Positions 1 through 13,449 of a DNA stretch of 64,000 bases are shown here, one piece after another. The stretch's first letter is position 1; every line of letters starts with the position of its first letter. Made by a program: the position numbers and the translations under genes. Source of the stretch: Moringa oleifera (lineage: Eukaryota; Streptophyta; Magnoliopsida; Brassicales; Moringaceae); NCBI GenBank assembly GCA_021397835.1, contig JAJFZO010000609.1:1924501-1988500 (forward strand), in the 5' to 3' direction. The notes under the pieces are model-generated. The model was not told the origin of the DNA, ran no database searches, and saw only the letters and a list, made by a program, of their open reading frames with translations.

Positions 1-765
1 TTAGACAAGAAACCCAAAATGGAAAGACCCTCAATTTCAAGGGACCAATTACCAAAGACATCATGTCAAGAACACAAGCTTCAAATTACACTAAATTACC
101 ATGCAGCAAGATTCAGACAGGGAAGTACACTTCCCTCATGGCAAGTTCAGTTAAACAGGAGGCCAAACGTCCCTCTTGTTTTATTCCAACAGTAGATATC
201 AATGGTAAGTTAAATTCTGTGTCTGGAAAACTGACTCAATCATCCATTAACTATTGCCAAGCTTTGCGCTTCAAAATTAGGGAGGCTGACCCATTTAAAC
301 TTTCAACTTGCCTGTTTGTTGTTAGGATAAGTAACCAACTTCGAGATCAGGCTAAGCATCATTTTCTTAGCATTATGCCAATATCATCATAAATTCACTC
401 AGCCAATTTCAAGTTGATCTCATGTTTTAGATAAATTATACAAATGAATCATAGCATTCCAAGGTCCAAAAGTGTCACAATTTCATCCTTAAGTCGTATA
501 CATGTAATTTTAACAAAATGAAAAACTCCACATTATTCAATATCAGAGACAGAATAACTACTCAGAAAGCTTAAACTATTCAATGACATGCTACAAGGAT
601 TGTCAACATGTGTCCAAAGGCCATGGGAAAGAAACTATATTAATCTTCATATGCAGAATAACCCACGCGAAGCAATAACAAATTTCATATACAGAAAATT
701 AGTGGACATTAATAAAATAACTAAAACGTAAACAACATTGACAATCTTGTGGATATTCATCATAC

Positions 766-3700
766 CTGATCTTTCAAAATATATGTTTCAGGATTCCGGG
801 GACTGCCAGGGGTCCATACATCAGCTTTCTGCAGAAAACAAAAAGATAGAGCATTACCACCAGTAAGCTATCTACCCAACATCATGTCAGTGAGAACAAA
901 CTTTCTTCACCTTCACATTTGCATTATCTGAACCCTGACCAGGTTTTTGCCTCGGCATCATGTGAAGGCAATGTGATAAAACTGTGAATGACCTTGGGAA
1001 GATGCTCAGCTCCCCCCTTTTAGTTTTTCCTGAAGCAAGTAAAGGCTAATTTAGTACCAAGAATGAAAATTAAAAACACTGTGCCAAGAAAATGACATTC
1101 AACAAAATCATATATGATTTGAAAAAAAAATGCAGTACAGCATCTACTGAGATGCAGCCAGATACATTAACAAGATCCTCAACACCTAAATACAGTCCTG
1201 TTAAGAGCATGAACAAAAAGTCTACAGTCAGTTATCTAGCAGCATTGAACTTCAAAGAAAGAACAGTGAGCACAGAAGCAAGACCATTTAAACACACCAC
1301 ACAAAGCACTAAATGACAGCATCTATCAAGCGGCTATGAATGTCTTTCTCTGGGTATCTACCAACAGAAACGTATCTAGTAACATTATTTTACAGCAAAT
1401 TTTCATTAAAAGATCTTCTACTCAGGCTTCAACATAAACAATCGTTCTAGTGATAGTCCAACAAGAAAGCACATCAGGAACAGTAAATTACAGCTATAAA
1501 CTGAATCGTAATGTATGACAATTAGGACAGGACTAAATTCAACTGTAGAGGGATAAGCCATTAACTTCACAAAGATAACAAACACTAGAAATTATACTCA
1601 AACAGCTGCCAAATTTTTACCAAAGTGGATAGGCATGCATGCATGGATGAATAGATACTCATAGCCATGCAAATGTGCTCATGCACAATCAATATAATGG
1701 TACTATTATCCATATAACTGATACAAGAATCTGACATAATATTACTGACACAGGAACCTGACATGATGATATGATAAATCTTTCAGCCCTTTACATTGGC
1801 ATGCAGTCCAGAGGATCTATGCCCAAAATGTAAAAAAGTCACTACTTCATGTTAACTGTTAAATAGTTTTAGAAGTCCTTGGAAAATAGACCATGCATAG
1901 TCCCCATCCTCAACCTTAAACCCAAGTGACGTCTCGCAAAGACAAGCCAGACAATATCAACAGACAATCAATATCCTCAGAATAGGAGTCTTGGCATATA
2001 AGAGTCAAGTTTGAACAAAATTGGTCACTCTTAAGGCAAAAGCTCAAAAAGAGGAAGACCAACTATTTAGAGCATCATTCATGACAAAACAAGACCCAAT
2101 ATTTACATTGAGTTAGTATTTCCTTTCACTTTGTTTTCATTTATCCTCCTCCCTTTCCTCTCATCGACCTTTATCTTTGCATGTTCATAGAAACAAATAG
2201 AGAAGCAAAGGATACAAGTCTATGGAAGGGAAAGAAAGAAAATTAATATTTTGAACAAAGTTGGTCAGTATAAGGAAGAAGCTCAAAAAGAGCAAGACCA
2301 ACTATTTACAGCATCATTCATGATAAAACAAGCCCCATGGGTTACATTGGGTTAGTATTTCCTGTCACTTTGTTTTCATTTATCCTCCTCCCTTTCCTCT
2401 CACTAACCTTTAGCTTTGTGTGTTTATAGAAACAAATAGAGAAGAGAAAAGATACAAGCTTATGGAAGGAAAAGAAAGAAAATTACTAGATGGATCTTCA
2501 CTTTTAAAGACCAGGAGTCTCACCCAAAGCAGAGTATTCAATAGGTACCCCAACTAAATGAAAGCAGGTTTCATTTAATGATTGTCATACTGTGGCTGAG
2601 GAAAGAAATTCATCATCCAAGATGAGGAAGATATTAATGAAGTTAAATTAACATTACAAACTTCACCAATTTTTACTCAAGATAAATACTCTCTTCCATA
2701 TCGTGGACAAAATATATTAACAAACATTAACAAGATTCCAAACAGTTGCAGTATCCAAACCTGGAAACCCAGTGACACCAACAATATCACCACGCTTCAC
2801 ACTAGCATGGAACTTCGAAAATTTAGCTTCATCCATGCCTGATTTGCTGTAGAATGCAAATGGAAAATTATTTAATTCTTTTGATACAGTAACTGAACAA
2901 ATAGGAAGAATGGAGATAGAGATAAGAAAAAACACAACTAACTAAATCAAATGAGTTCTCTCCAGCTACCCTGATTTCAGAAAGAATGTGAAAAATAAAC
3001 TGCTAAAACATGATATAACAAATTCATTGGTATCTCTGTAAAACCTATGTATATATGGCTGAATATTCATATATAAATGGAGAATGATGCACGCAGATGC
3101 ACAAATCTAGAGTAATTCTACAAATCAACATGCATGGAAATGACATATCCATACACAAATACAAATGCAACATGCCCAAGCATGAGATTGTGCGTCTCTT
3201 GAAAGGTGCATACAGAAATCGTACTCCCAAGCACGAGATTGTGTGTCTCTTGAAAGGTGCATACAGAAACGGTACTATGTTATATTTTGCCAGACTACAT
3301 CAAAATTACAACTGAATTTCTGACCTCTGATCCTAAGATGAAACTTATGACCCTCCTATAGCTTTTGACTAATAGAAATTTAGATGGGCGAGGGGAAAAG
3401 AGAGAAACCTTATTCTCCAAAATTTGAGGCAGAATAGGATTCTAAACAATGAATATATAATAGTAATACACATTGAAAAGTGTCTATACATATTGCATCT
3501 CATCAGAAAAATAATAAGTAGAATTACAAGCTACAATTTCTCCAAAAAGCCGGGTTGGGGAAAGGGGGGGGGGGGGTCAGTTAAGCAAACCTAATACACA
3601 AGATTTGCGAAAACAAATCAATGATAATAGTATTAACTAAAGAATCATTTATTTATAGGAAAAGACAACAAAAGTTTCATATTTTTAAACCATTCGGATG

Positions 3701-3805
3701 AAAAGATTCAACACAGACTAGATCTTGATGATATCAAGAATGTGTAACTTGTTTTGGTCTTTTGAGGAGAAAAAGGAAACAGAGGTAAGAACGAAAAATA
3801 GAGAA

Positions 3806-3839
<34 letters not shown>

Positions 3840-6800
3840 AATCGAGCATGCAAAAAGCATATAAACTGAAGAAACAACAAGTAGATACCTTGCATCAGCC
3901 ATAACTTGGACCTTAACACCACCACCATGAAGATCATAGAAGAATAGCTTCGATGAGGAAGACCGTTTGTTCATGATTCGTCCTAGAATAAAGAAAACAG
4001 ATAAGGTTTCCAACAGAAGGAAAAATGACTGGAACAACTTATACGAAGCAGAAACTCAAGTCCCTTATATTGATACCAGCCAAGGATACTTCAACATCCT
4101 CAAGATGCTCTCCATTGCCTAATCCTTCATACTTATCTATGTATTCATAGATAGACAAGGAAACATAAAATTTATGAGGATATGGATTTTCCCCATCTGC
4201 CTTCTGAGCTGCAAGATATTTCAGCCTATTTTCAAAGTATTGCTGCATCACAAACAAATCAGAAAGACCAATCAAAGTAAGTTCTCATGCAATACACTTA
4301 CAAAAATTATATCAGTCATCACACGCCCAACTATATTAAGGATGAAAAAGATGTACCGTTGGATCCATATCCTCGTCATCTGCTGCAACAGATTTCTGAC
4401 TCTGGGAGCTTGCCTTAGCAGCAGCCTGGAGGAAACATGAAATTGCATTTACCATGAGGACCACAATGAAGTATAAACTGATGCTTGAAGAAGCACCATT
4501 GCACCAAACTCAGGTGTCCCCAAATTCTATATAGTGATGACCAGTGTAGATTTAGCATGATACCAACAATCATTTCCAGCATTAATCAACAAAAGTGAGA
4601 AAATAAAATGTCTATGGTCTCCTGGAACATACACGGACACATACACATTTATAACATATACATACAGTACACACACATACACAATTATAGGCACGCATGT
4701 TCTATGCACCAATGCAAGAGACCTAGGGCATAAGAATGACCACCTCTGCATTCATTAAACATCATTATGTTTGAAAACACTAAAGAGAACTCAAAACTAG
4801 TAAAGCTAATAAAAAAGTTCAACAATGTTTTCTCGCATCTAATTTCCATGGTGCATAATTGCCATGATAGCATTAGTGTAAAATAAAACTGCAATATCTC
4901 ATCTTCTGTTTAAGAATCTGCTTTTACTCTTCCACTCTGTAATTTCAAAAGGCAACCAAAGTGAGTCAATGCAAATCCTTCAGCAAGTTCCTCTTATTTT
5001 CTGGTAATGCCATTCCCTAGAAGTATTACAGAATGAGAGGACATAATTGGTCCTGTAATAAAAAACAGATAGAAATTTACTCTATTGCTATAACGTTGAT
5101 TACATGAACTATATATTAACAAGTCCAGCCACATATTTTATTCATCATGAGGCACAATCACATAATTGATGCCACCAGCTACAGTACGCTACAGACCCAA
5201 AATCTCACACCAAAATTTCACTGCAACAAATCAAAACGCATAAAAGGGAAAGAGTGAACCAAATCTATCAATCTTTAGTATCACAAAAGAAAATAGCTAT
5301 ATAATTTTATAAATTCCTTTGGGGATTCAGATTTTCCATCTAATATATGAAAGTGGATCTTTAGGGCATCCATATCAGCATTTACGTAGCGCGGATGTGA
5401 ACATTTAATTTTTTCACCTTAGCATCTATGCGATGCCAATGTAAACATTAAAACTTTTTGAAAACACAAGTATACTTATATACTATAGAGTTTTTAAATT
5501 GACATAAACTCATTACATTCAAAAATAATTCAAGATTTGCAGATAATGTTATTCATCATAAACATATGAGATTGAAATTAATACAAACTCATTTGCTTCA
5601 TCTTCTCTATTTATTTGCTTCATTCACATTATTTGATTTATTGTTTCATTTATTCACCCACAGCCTCATTTGCTTCAATTACTGAATCTGTTTAGTTAAC
5701 GTGTTTATTAAATAGCATGGTGTTTGATCTTATTACCGATACTTATTATTTTTTGTTTGCTTCACCTTTTTTTTAATTCTTATTTTGTCATTCACTCATT
5801 AAGGCATGTTCATCAAATGATAGTATTTATCAATTTTTGAGGAGAATTGAATAATTTTGCCAGAAAATTTTGCTAACCATTTCAATGTCAATTATTTTCT
5901 AATTAGGTATTTAGTTTCTCATTTGTTTCTTGACTCTTGTTTTCACTCATCTCTTTTTATCTAATATTATTAAATTTCAAATTTTTTTATCTACTATTTA
6001 TCCAAAGTAAGATTAATGTTTGGAAATAAGAGTAAATTATACCCAAAATAAATAAAATTTTATTTTTTGAAAATAATGGTGAATATTCATAACATTATTT
6101 TTTTATACATTTATAATATTTATTTTTTAATATAATAATTTTCTCTTCAATATAAACCTGTGCCATAAAGAATTAGTAGTTACAATGATGGGACGCATAT
6201 CTTGGATGCAAATAAAACATAACTAATAATACTGTATGGCTTTATCACCAATGCACATACAAAGATCCTGAAAGTCCCAGTAGGTCACCTTGTTGTTATT
6301 AAGCTCATAGGTGCAAAAAAATTGGAAAAAGAAGGTCCTTTCTTGTATCTATTTCTGCATGATAAATTGGTGTTCGTAGACAGACAGGACCAGAAATGCA
6401 AGCACAAACTATAACCCTTTTCATTCAGTAAAAAGCAACTCCAAAAAACAGAGTACAAATAGGAACCAGGTCCTATGACAAGAAATTCTGCAAAATTACA
6501 ATGGATGTTGAGACAACTTTTAATCCTATCCTCAAGGTATGAAATACGAATTCCACTCCAGTTGAACTACATATGAACATAAATTACTAATTCAAAAGTA
6601 TTAAAACATTCACAATCAACTTTAAACTAATAAACCCTAACCTTTTTGTTGACAAGGGACTAAATCCCCATCTAAATCCCATCTTGTTATGTTCAGTTAT
6701 ATATAACTTTGGACTTAAACTAGAACTGAAAATGCGTAACAATTAATCTGTGAAAATTTGAAAGCGACAGCAAATGCAAAATGCACTACAATATGGTGAG

Positions 6801-7334
6801 ATACCAACAGGCAAAACAGTCCTGCTTGGCAGAACTCTTTCCATCTGTGTATTTCCATTAGATATTCTAAAGAAGCAAACAAAAAAATTAACCTTCACAA
6901 AAACCTTACCTGTTTCGCCTTCTCCTCCTCCTTGCGCTTTCTTTCCTCTTCCCTCTGCTTGTTCTTCAATTCCTTCTTGCGTGCACTACAAACACAATTG
7001 AGGCACCCATCAAAAATTCCAGCTAAAAACGGCAAACACCGAGTTTGACACACAAAAGAAATGCAAAAAAGAAATAAGAAATGCTTATTTTCACGTAAAT
7101 AATCTCGCTAATATTCTCCCCATTCACTTCTTCCTTCTTTTTTTTATCACAAGGAACCTAAACAAATTATACAATGCATGATAACGAGACGAAGATACAA
7201 AAATAGAACGAGAACTGAATTCAGGGAACGTACTTTTTGCTCTGGGTTTCAGCAGCAGCTGTGGGGTCAGGGGAAGTGGAATTCATTGATAAATCGGACA
7301 CCGATTTCGCAGTTTCCTCCACAGATCCCTCCAT
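766..7334 (-). CDS. Cytosolic lysine--tRNA ligase, 5' eight exons (gene continues past the left edge)
   Basis: Class II lysyl-tRNA synthetase, which charges tRNA-Lys in the cytosol. Exons read on the minus strand are 7334-7234, 6985-6910, 4425-4357, 4242-4077, 3982-3889, 2846-2761, 1029-911 and 828-766. All junctions are GT-AG and the phases join, giving 258 residues that end on a codon boundary. The start ATG gives [15 protein letters not shown]. Residues about 34-65 form the Lys/Glu-rich tRNA-binding helix typical of eukaryotic LysRS ([20 protein letters not shown]). Residues about 79-90 read [12 protein letters not shown], followed by the OB-fold anticodon-binding domain (about 130-245) with [20 protein letters not shown] and [11 protein letters not shown]. 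The last visible exon has [19 protein letters not shown], just before the catalytic core. The class II motifs lie off the window. Positions 1-765 are intron 8, where I see no further exon. Introns 2 and 5 are large and repeat-rich. Confidence 0.95.
2011..2487. repeat. Two-copy 240-bp tandem duplication in LysRS intron 6
   Basis: A unit starting TTGAACAAAATTGGTCA at 2011 is repeated at 2251 (TTGAACAAAGTTGGTCA) with a period of 240 bp. Both copies include the pyrimidine-rich block CCTCCTCCCTTTCCTCTCA and end in an AAAGAAAGAAAATTA run. The copies differ by scattered substitutions and small indels. It lies between exons 7 and 6 and carries no coding sequence. Confidence 0.85.
3175..3275. repeat. 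51-bp tandem repeat, two copies, in LysRS intron 5
   Basis: CCCAAGCATGAGATTGTG at 3175 recurs at 3226 as CCCAAGCACGAGATTGTG, with an exact 51-bp period and only a few mismatches. The period is a multiple of three, so an incidental plus-strand frame stays open through both copies. It is intronic and I see no evidence that it is translated. Confidence 0.85.
3808..3837. repeat. Poly(G) tract of 30 bases in LysRS intron 5
   Basis: An uninterrupted run of 30 G on the plus strand (poly-C in the LysRS transcript) lies about 50 bp beyond the donor of exon 5 (3889). A shorter 13-G run lies in the same intron at 3564-3576. Long mononucleotide G runs are rare in plant genomes compared with A/T runs. 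The exact length is prone to sequencing error. It produces spurious polyproline frames on the minus strand. Confidence 0.9.
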
Positions 7335-7413
7335 TTTCGTTACAGAGGCGAGAGTTGTGAGAGGAGCCTTTGCACTGAGGTTTTAGTCCGACGAGAAGAT
7401 GAGGGAGGAGTGC

Positions 7414-7650
7414 GGCCCAAGAATTAGGGTTTTAAGGAGGAGAGAACTGAAAGTGAGGTTTTGAACAAAAGGTTTTAAACAAATTAAAATGTAGAAGTCT
7501 TATTATAAAATTTGTCCTAGTTGGAAGAAGGAAGAATTTGTCAAAAAGAAAAGGAAAAAAAAAAAACAGTTGTTGGGGCAGTTACCCAGCCGGCCAGCCG
7601 CCACGAATCCACTTCCACAGCTGTGGGGCCAAGATAACGTGGCAAGCCCA
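7414..7650 (-). promoter_or_regulatory. Telo-box plus site II promoter of the lysyl-tRNA synthetase gene
   Basis: Upstream of the LysRS ATG the minus strand carries a perfect telo-box AAACCCTAA (7424-7432) directly beside TGGGCC, a site II element (7414-7419). A second site II motif, TGGGCT, lies at 7645-7650, next to an ACGTGG/CCACGT-like G-box core. In plants, telo-box plus site II is the established promoter signature of ribosomal-protein and translation-factor genes. This fits coordinated expression of a tRNA synthetase in dividing cells. The transcription start itself cannot be placed from sequence alone. Confidence 0.6.
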
Positions 7651-7740
7651 CGTAACCCGCCCTCATTGCCCAGTAAAAAAATGCATTCAATATTTGTATT
7701 GCCTCATGACCTTAAAAGAACAAAAAGAAATGAGAGACTA

Positions 7741-9729
7741 AGCTTTCCTTCAAGTACAAGCCAGATGTGAAGAAGATGGGTCGAATCAGATTTGATCCAA
7801 ACTTAATTTGTTGTCACATAGATTCAACCGACTTCATTCCATTTGATACAGATTTGATATGTGGTAACTTGAATTCAATAAAATTGAGCTCAATTCAATT
7901 CTAGAAAAGCTAATTGTATTGAAAGAAGTAATATAATATATTAGGGATTAAACTTTTATTCCATATTGAAATTAAGTACCATTATGCTTGAAGATGTCAA
8001 TGCTTTTATCATTTCATAATTTGTTATAATTCAATTTTTAGTTGTTGCTATCAGAAATGGTTATAGAGAGATTATCAAAACAAAGGATGTAGCTCGCTAT
8101 AGTAAGCTTATTTTTTGAGGTGAGAATCGTGCCTTTCGAATTAGAACTTTACAAAAACTTCTTAAGCAAGGTTCTCGTTTCTGTTTCATTGAAATCCAAT
8201 AAAGTGCCCAATATTCTCTTTTCTCTTTATTTAAAGGGTATTTTTTGTTTCTTTTATTTATGTGGATCATTTCAATTAGTTTATATAATTTGATCATTTC
8301 AATCTATAAATATGTATTCATATAAACATATATATATGGATAGAAAGATATACATGACTTCATTGTCATAAAATTTTCTAGATTGTATTTCATTAAATTA
8401 TTTCAAACATTGATAGCACCAAAAAAGGGATAGACTCAGTAGTTTGCTTTTAATTCTACTAAGCATTACCTTGCCTATCTGATTAATCAATTCATGGTTG
8501 GTTTATCGTTACTTAGCCCATATGCTTTATATGAATTAATATTTAAAAAGCTTAATTAATTTAACTTGTTAAAACTGTGAGTTGGATTAGAATGTATTTG
8601 GCTTCACCATACACGTAAGTTTGATTTAGTTTGTGAAAGCATTGAATTTGGTTGTTTTTAATATTTTTTTGTGGAGATTTGTTGAATCATCTTTAATTTG
8701 AATTTTTTTTGTATCATAACCGAGATTTCAATCAAGAAAACTCGCAGCGTGAGAAAAAGATAAGAGTGCCACCAATCCTTCTAGATGAATTAGTCAATGA
8801 CATAAAATAAGTTTAATTAGTTTTGAATGAGATTCTAAATTTGAGAGTTGGTTATAATTGAAGAATGACTAGTACCCTCTAAAAAGATTGAAATGGGCAC
8901 TATTTATTTTTTCTTGAAACTCTTTTTAGGAGTATTTTAAGCAAAGTACACAAGATTTCGCACTTATTCCATGTTGACGTCCTAAAACATTTGTTAGAGA
9001 AAAGAAAGAGGTTTGCACTAACTCACCGCTTTTCATCTTCAAAATAATAGATTGAAAAATATGTATTAGTATTATTATAAAGAAATTAAATTTTATAAAA
9101 AAATCATAGTATAACTATAAAATATGGTTTTATTCTATAATATGTTTTTACCTCATTTGCATAAGTTAACTAGATTAAAAAAAAAAGATAATTTAACCAA
9201 AAACTTCAATGAATTTTAACTCAATCTAAAATGATTATATTCAAAAATTATGAACTTGATACAAGATAAATTACAATAATTTAGTACCTTTTAAAGTCTC
9301 ATTCTTTTTGCATAGTATTCCTTTTCTTTCCTTCAAGATGATTTGAACAAAAAAAAAAACAAGAATTTCAAAGGAAATTCTTTCAAAAAAGAAAATTTCA
9401 AAGAAAAATAAAAGTTGCTGGATGAACTTTTTAAGAGATTTGAAAAGATTTTTCTTGTTTTTAAAAACTGTAAGCTTGTTGATGTGTTCATGTTTGGCAA
9501 ACTGAAACTTGACTTTTATTTATAAGAATTTTATGGCACATTTTAACATCAAAATGGCATATGGGTATAGTGCACCCAGCAGACTTTACCTTTTTATGAG
9601 CTCTGCCATCTTTAATTTCAAACTCTTCTAAGCTGCTTTTGTTGAATTCAACCTCATTATGACACTCTCTGGTCAATTTCTTTAATCATGCTTTGAATTG
9701 CCTGAGAATATCTTTGTTAAGTTAGCTAC
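7741..9729. other. AT-rich intergenic DNA with no recognised gene
   Basis: Mostly AT-rich sequence with many short A and T runs. No open frame here resembles a protein I recognise, and no clear terminal repeats were seen. It separates the LysRS promoter from the gypsy relics. Confidence 0.6.
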
Positions 9730-12100
9730 TGTTACATCACCTAATTCTTTCCATTTTCTAGCTTAATCTTTACATTTCAAGGATGTTAATAGTCTATTTT
9801 ATCATTTTGATCATGCTTTGAATCGCCCCAGAGACATTATTGAGTGTGCTACCTTTGAGCATTTCTACCATGTCAACAGCTTTGCCTGCCACATTGGCTC
9901 TATTGCTGACTATGTAGGTTTGCCAATCACTTAAGTTATGCTATATCACCTGCCAAGTTACTAGGTTCATTTCTTCACTCTTTTTATGCTTATATGGCAA
10001 CTACCTCAACAACAGTACCAATGAAGTCTTACCACATCATTTAATGAGCCATGTAAGTAAGTGATACCTTTATTCAATCTATTTATGCCACCTCAATAGT
10101 GACACACAATGACATCTTACCACATCAATTATAATGCCATGTTCATGGTCTCTTTTCTTTGTTGGCAACAACATCGCCTTATTAATAACAGGACCTTCAT
10201 TAGTGAAGTGCCATGTCACCACCTTTTACTACGTCAATAGCAACAATTTCAAAAGGTTTGCCTTTGCCTAATGACTTTTCCCAATGGCTAATTCTATACA
10301 AAAAATTATTTCTTTCATTTTTGAGTCTATTTTACTCTTCTTCATACCATTTTGTACACCTAACTACTCTCATCATTTCCTTATTCTTTAAATTTCCCAA
10401 AGAGAAGGGTTTTTTACCCAAGTATAGTGTCTTCCACCATTCTTCATCTTTCTTAAATAAGGTTCTCACTCTGCTATGTTTTATTTTACATACCTAGTTA
10501 GTTATGGACTTTATAAGTTCTTTCACTATCACAAATAAAGACTTAGCTAGACTTAGAAAGGTCTATGGATACGCATCTTGGTGGGTATGGTGATTTCCTC
10601 TTCTAAAGAAAGACCCTAATCACATAAATTAGGCACCTGTTGTGTCTTTGAGGAATACCTCAAAAGGAATTAGGACTTTCATTTGTGAGAGTTACAGGCT
10701 CTCCTCCTCTCAACTTGTACCTAACTCATAGAGAATATTAGCAGTTGTCTGTGTTAGGTGTCTAGATTTAAGAATTTTTGTCATATTTTCTTTAGTATTT
10801 TATATGTCTTTTGAACTTAAATAACAACTTAGTGATTTGGTTACCCATTAATCTTTTAGTGTTTTTCTTTTAGGAGAACCATCCTTTTTTGATTCAAACC
10901 TGCCCAAGGCTGTTAATAATTGGAGATATGCCTATTTTTAGGCACTCTAGAATAGAATTCTCTCTAATCAAGATTACAACACAAACTTAAATCTTTATTA
11001 AACCCTTATTGATGCCAGAAAAAATTTTAGCAAGAAGTAAGAAAAACTTTACTTATGTCTTCATTTTTCACAGGGTCTTAAGTAGATAAAGTTTACATAA
11101 GTTTCAAAAATAAAGATCTTATTCCACTTTTCCTTTTTAAATAGTCTACTTTACCTAAAAAAAAAAATCAGTCTTATTTCAAGAGTTAAACTCTCCTTTA
11201 GAGTTAACCTTTCTTAAAACTTTTCTCCTAACACTTCCAAGAAATCTGGCTTCCCATTCCTAAGAGAAACCCCTTAGTCTCTCCCCATAGCAGAACCACA
11301 GACATTCTTTCTTTTTGGTTAGCTCATTTTCATTCTTATTTTACATTTTTCACTCTTTAAATGACTCTTTTTTCCTATAGATCAACTTCTCGTTATGCCT
11401 AAGATAGGGAAAAAAAAAGTTTGAAGAAGTGGTTAAGAAACCACCCAACTCTTCTTCAAAGAATGTTAAGGTGGCAGCCTTATTGCTATAGAATGCAAAA
11501 TCTCAACAAGGAGTGCCATCCAAAATTATGACCTTTGTGGACTTTTCTTCTCAATAGGAGTCAACATTGGTCACCTCCACTCCACAGTCCTAAAGAATTA
11601 AGAATTTTCCTTGAGACAATGTTGCTTACCACTACCTCGTTAGTATTACCCAATAAAAAAAAAAAAAAAGGTAGTACTAGGATATGTTCTAATTTTTGAG
11701 GTATATATTTATTCAATTGATTCTTTGCAGTTCTACTTTACTATCTTGTTGATTTTGAATCTTTTATTGTTCTTTTTGCTAAATTATTTATATATATTCC
11801 TTAATAGTTAAAAAAGAAAAGATTCAAAGTCAAGCTGAAGCTATATTTCAAGAAGTAAAAAAAGCCTTGGCAAAAGTAAGAAAAAAAATAACAGAGTTGG
11901 CAGTTTAGAACTCCACCCTTAAGCAATAGAAAATCTAGGCGTAATAAGAAATCTTTAAAGCTTAAGGCAAAAATAAAAAAGATGAAACTAGAATTTCAAG
12001 TTAAGTAGGAGAAACTGAAGAAAGAATAATTACAGTAGGGAGATAGCTGAATGAATAATCCTCTATGTAATTCCTCATTAATATCTTAATATCCACCCTA
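9730..12100 (+). mobile_element. Ty3/gypsy-type gag relic, copy 1
   Basis: This region matches a second stretch at 13450-14770 over more than 1 kb as a diverged direct repeat. It shares the sequences around 'ATGAAGTCTTACCACATC' and 'GAAGTGCCATGTCACCACC' and the block at 10540-10760. In that block the plus strand is a decayed version of the 'putative gypsy-type transposon' gag domain seen more clearly in copy 2. Farther on (11820-12030) a Lys/Glu-rich, stop-ridden segment looks like the coiled-coil that follows this domain in such proteins. No intact frame remains. Confidence 0.5.
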
Positions 12101-12759
12101 CACCATTACAAAGACTTTTCTATAACTCACCTTGAGAAGACTTCAGCAAACTTTTTTATATTTTAAAAGAGATTGAATATAAGGAGACTTTTTAAATACT
12201 TTCAGACTTGTCCTTGACTCTCCTATTCAAAGCAGTCTCAAACTTTTAAGAGATCCTGGGAAGAGTGTCTAATAGTAGACCTTAATGCCTCTTTAGATTA
12301 TGTCTGCCTTTCTAAATTCATGTCATTATGCTTAACTCTTCTAAAAAGTGATCAGTTTTAATCCAAAAGGGCCTTGCAGATGCTACTACATGGTCTACTT
12401 CTTACCAAGGTCAAGTCTTCCAGTAGTAGTTTAAGAAGACCTCAAATGAGAATCAATCATGAGGTGATAAATGATAGTTATCAGATAACTATGATGGAAT
12501 CTATCATCAAATATCGAGGAAGAATTCAACAGGTGACGAAAGTCTTATTATTATTAATTTTTTTTTGTCAATCTCTTGTGTAACATATAAAAAAAAGGAA
12601 AAATAAAAAAATAATATTTTTCTTTAAGAGTGAAATAAACTTGAGAGAAGAAAAAAAATAATGCAAGCAAAATTTGTTATCTCTTAGTCTTTATTTTATT
12701 TTTTACTCTCAAAGATGGAAAAAAAAGGAACAACTATGGGTTTTGCTATTTATTGATGA

Positions 12760-13130
12760 AATTTTTCCTCGATATTAGATAGTCTCTTCAAAGTTCTTGG
12801 TCATTCTTTTATCAAGGAATAGTATTTCACTAATTCTTAATTTCTAGCCATCAACTGCACTTCGATTGATATATCCTTAATGCTGAATCACCAAAGACTC
12901 TCATGTAAATTATTTCATTATTGACTACTACACGTAATCTTATAATACATGCTTTGTATTCTATTATATTCTTGATTGAAATGAAATCTAAACGTGATGT
13001 AAATGGGCAACATTGTCTTTTTGAAGATTTAAGAACAGCCCCAATGCCATGCCGAGAATATTAAAGGCTCCATCGAAATACATTTGCACTCTCCATATTA
13101 CTATGGCTCTTCGATTATTGTCATTAAATC
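12760..13130 (-). pseudogene. Ty3/gypsy RNase H relic
   Basis: Reading the minus strand from about 13105 gives a run starting WRVQMYFDGAFNILGMALG. This is the start of a gypsy-type RNase H domain (typically W.LYFDGA.N..G.G.G). Broken matches follow to the VYGDSALVI-like and later strands, with frameshifts and stops. It lies between two gag relics that read on the opposite strand, so it belongs to a separate or rearranged insertion. Confidence 0.55.
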
Positions 13131-13449
13131 TTTATAAAAAAAATTAAAATTTATCGATTGATATTCATTACTAGCATGATTTGCTAAAAAATCAGATATA
13201 ACATCACTCTTAATAGACTTTTGAAAAACATATATCAAGTCAAATTTTAATAGTAAAAACTACTATCGTACTACTTTTTTTTTGATAAAAATGGTTTTTC
13301 GAATTAGTATTTTATAGGATCTAGCATGACAATAATTCATGTCATATGGTTTAACAAGTACTAGAGAAGCCTTCATGCCACCTAAGCCATTGCATAGAAG
13401 ATTTTCTTAATTGATGAATAGTTAGCCTCATGAATTACCTAAAAACAAC

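Noticed and set aside
3708..4037. 109-residue minus-strand frame with a polyproline stretch
   Set aside because: The proline run is only the 30-base poly(G) tract read on the other strand. The frame crosses an exon-intron border of the LysRS gene.
8097..8297. 66-residue minus-strand frame that looked like possible plastid sequence
   Set aside because: I could not match it to any plastid gene or spacer I know. The surrounding DNA is ordinary AT-rich spacer.
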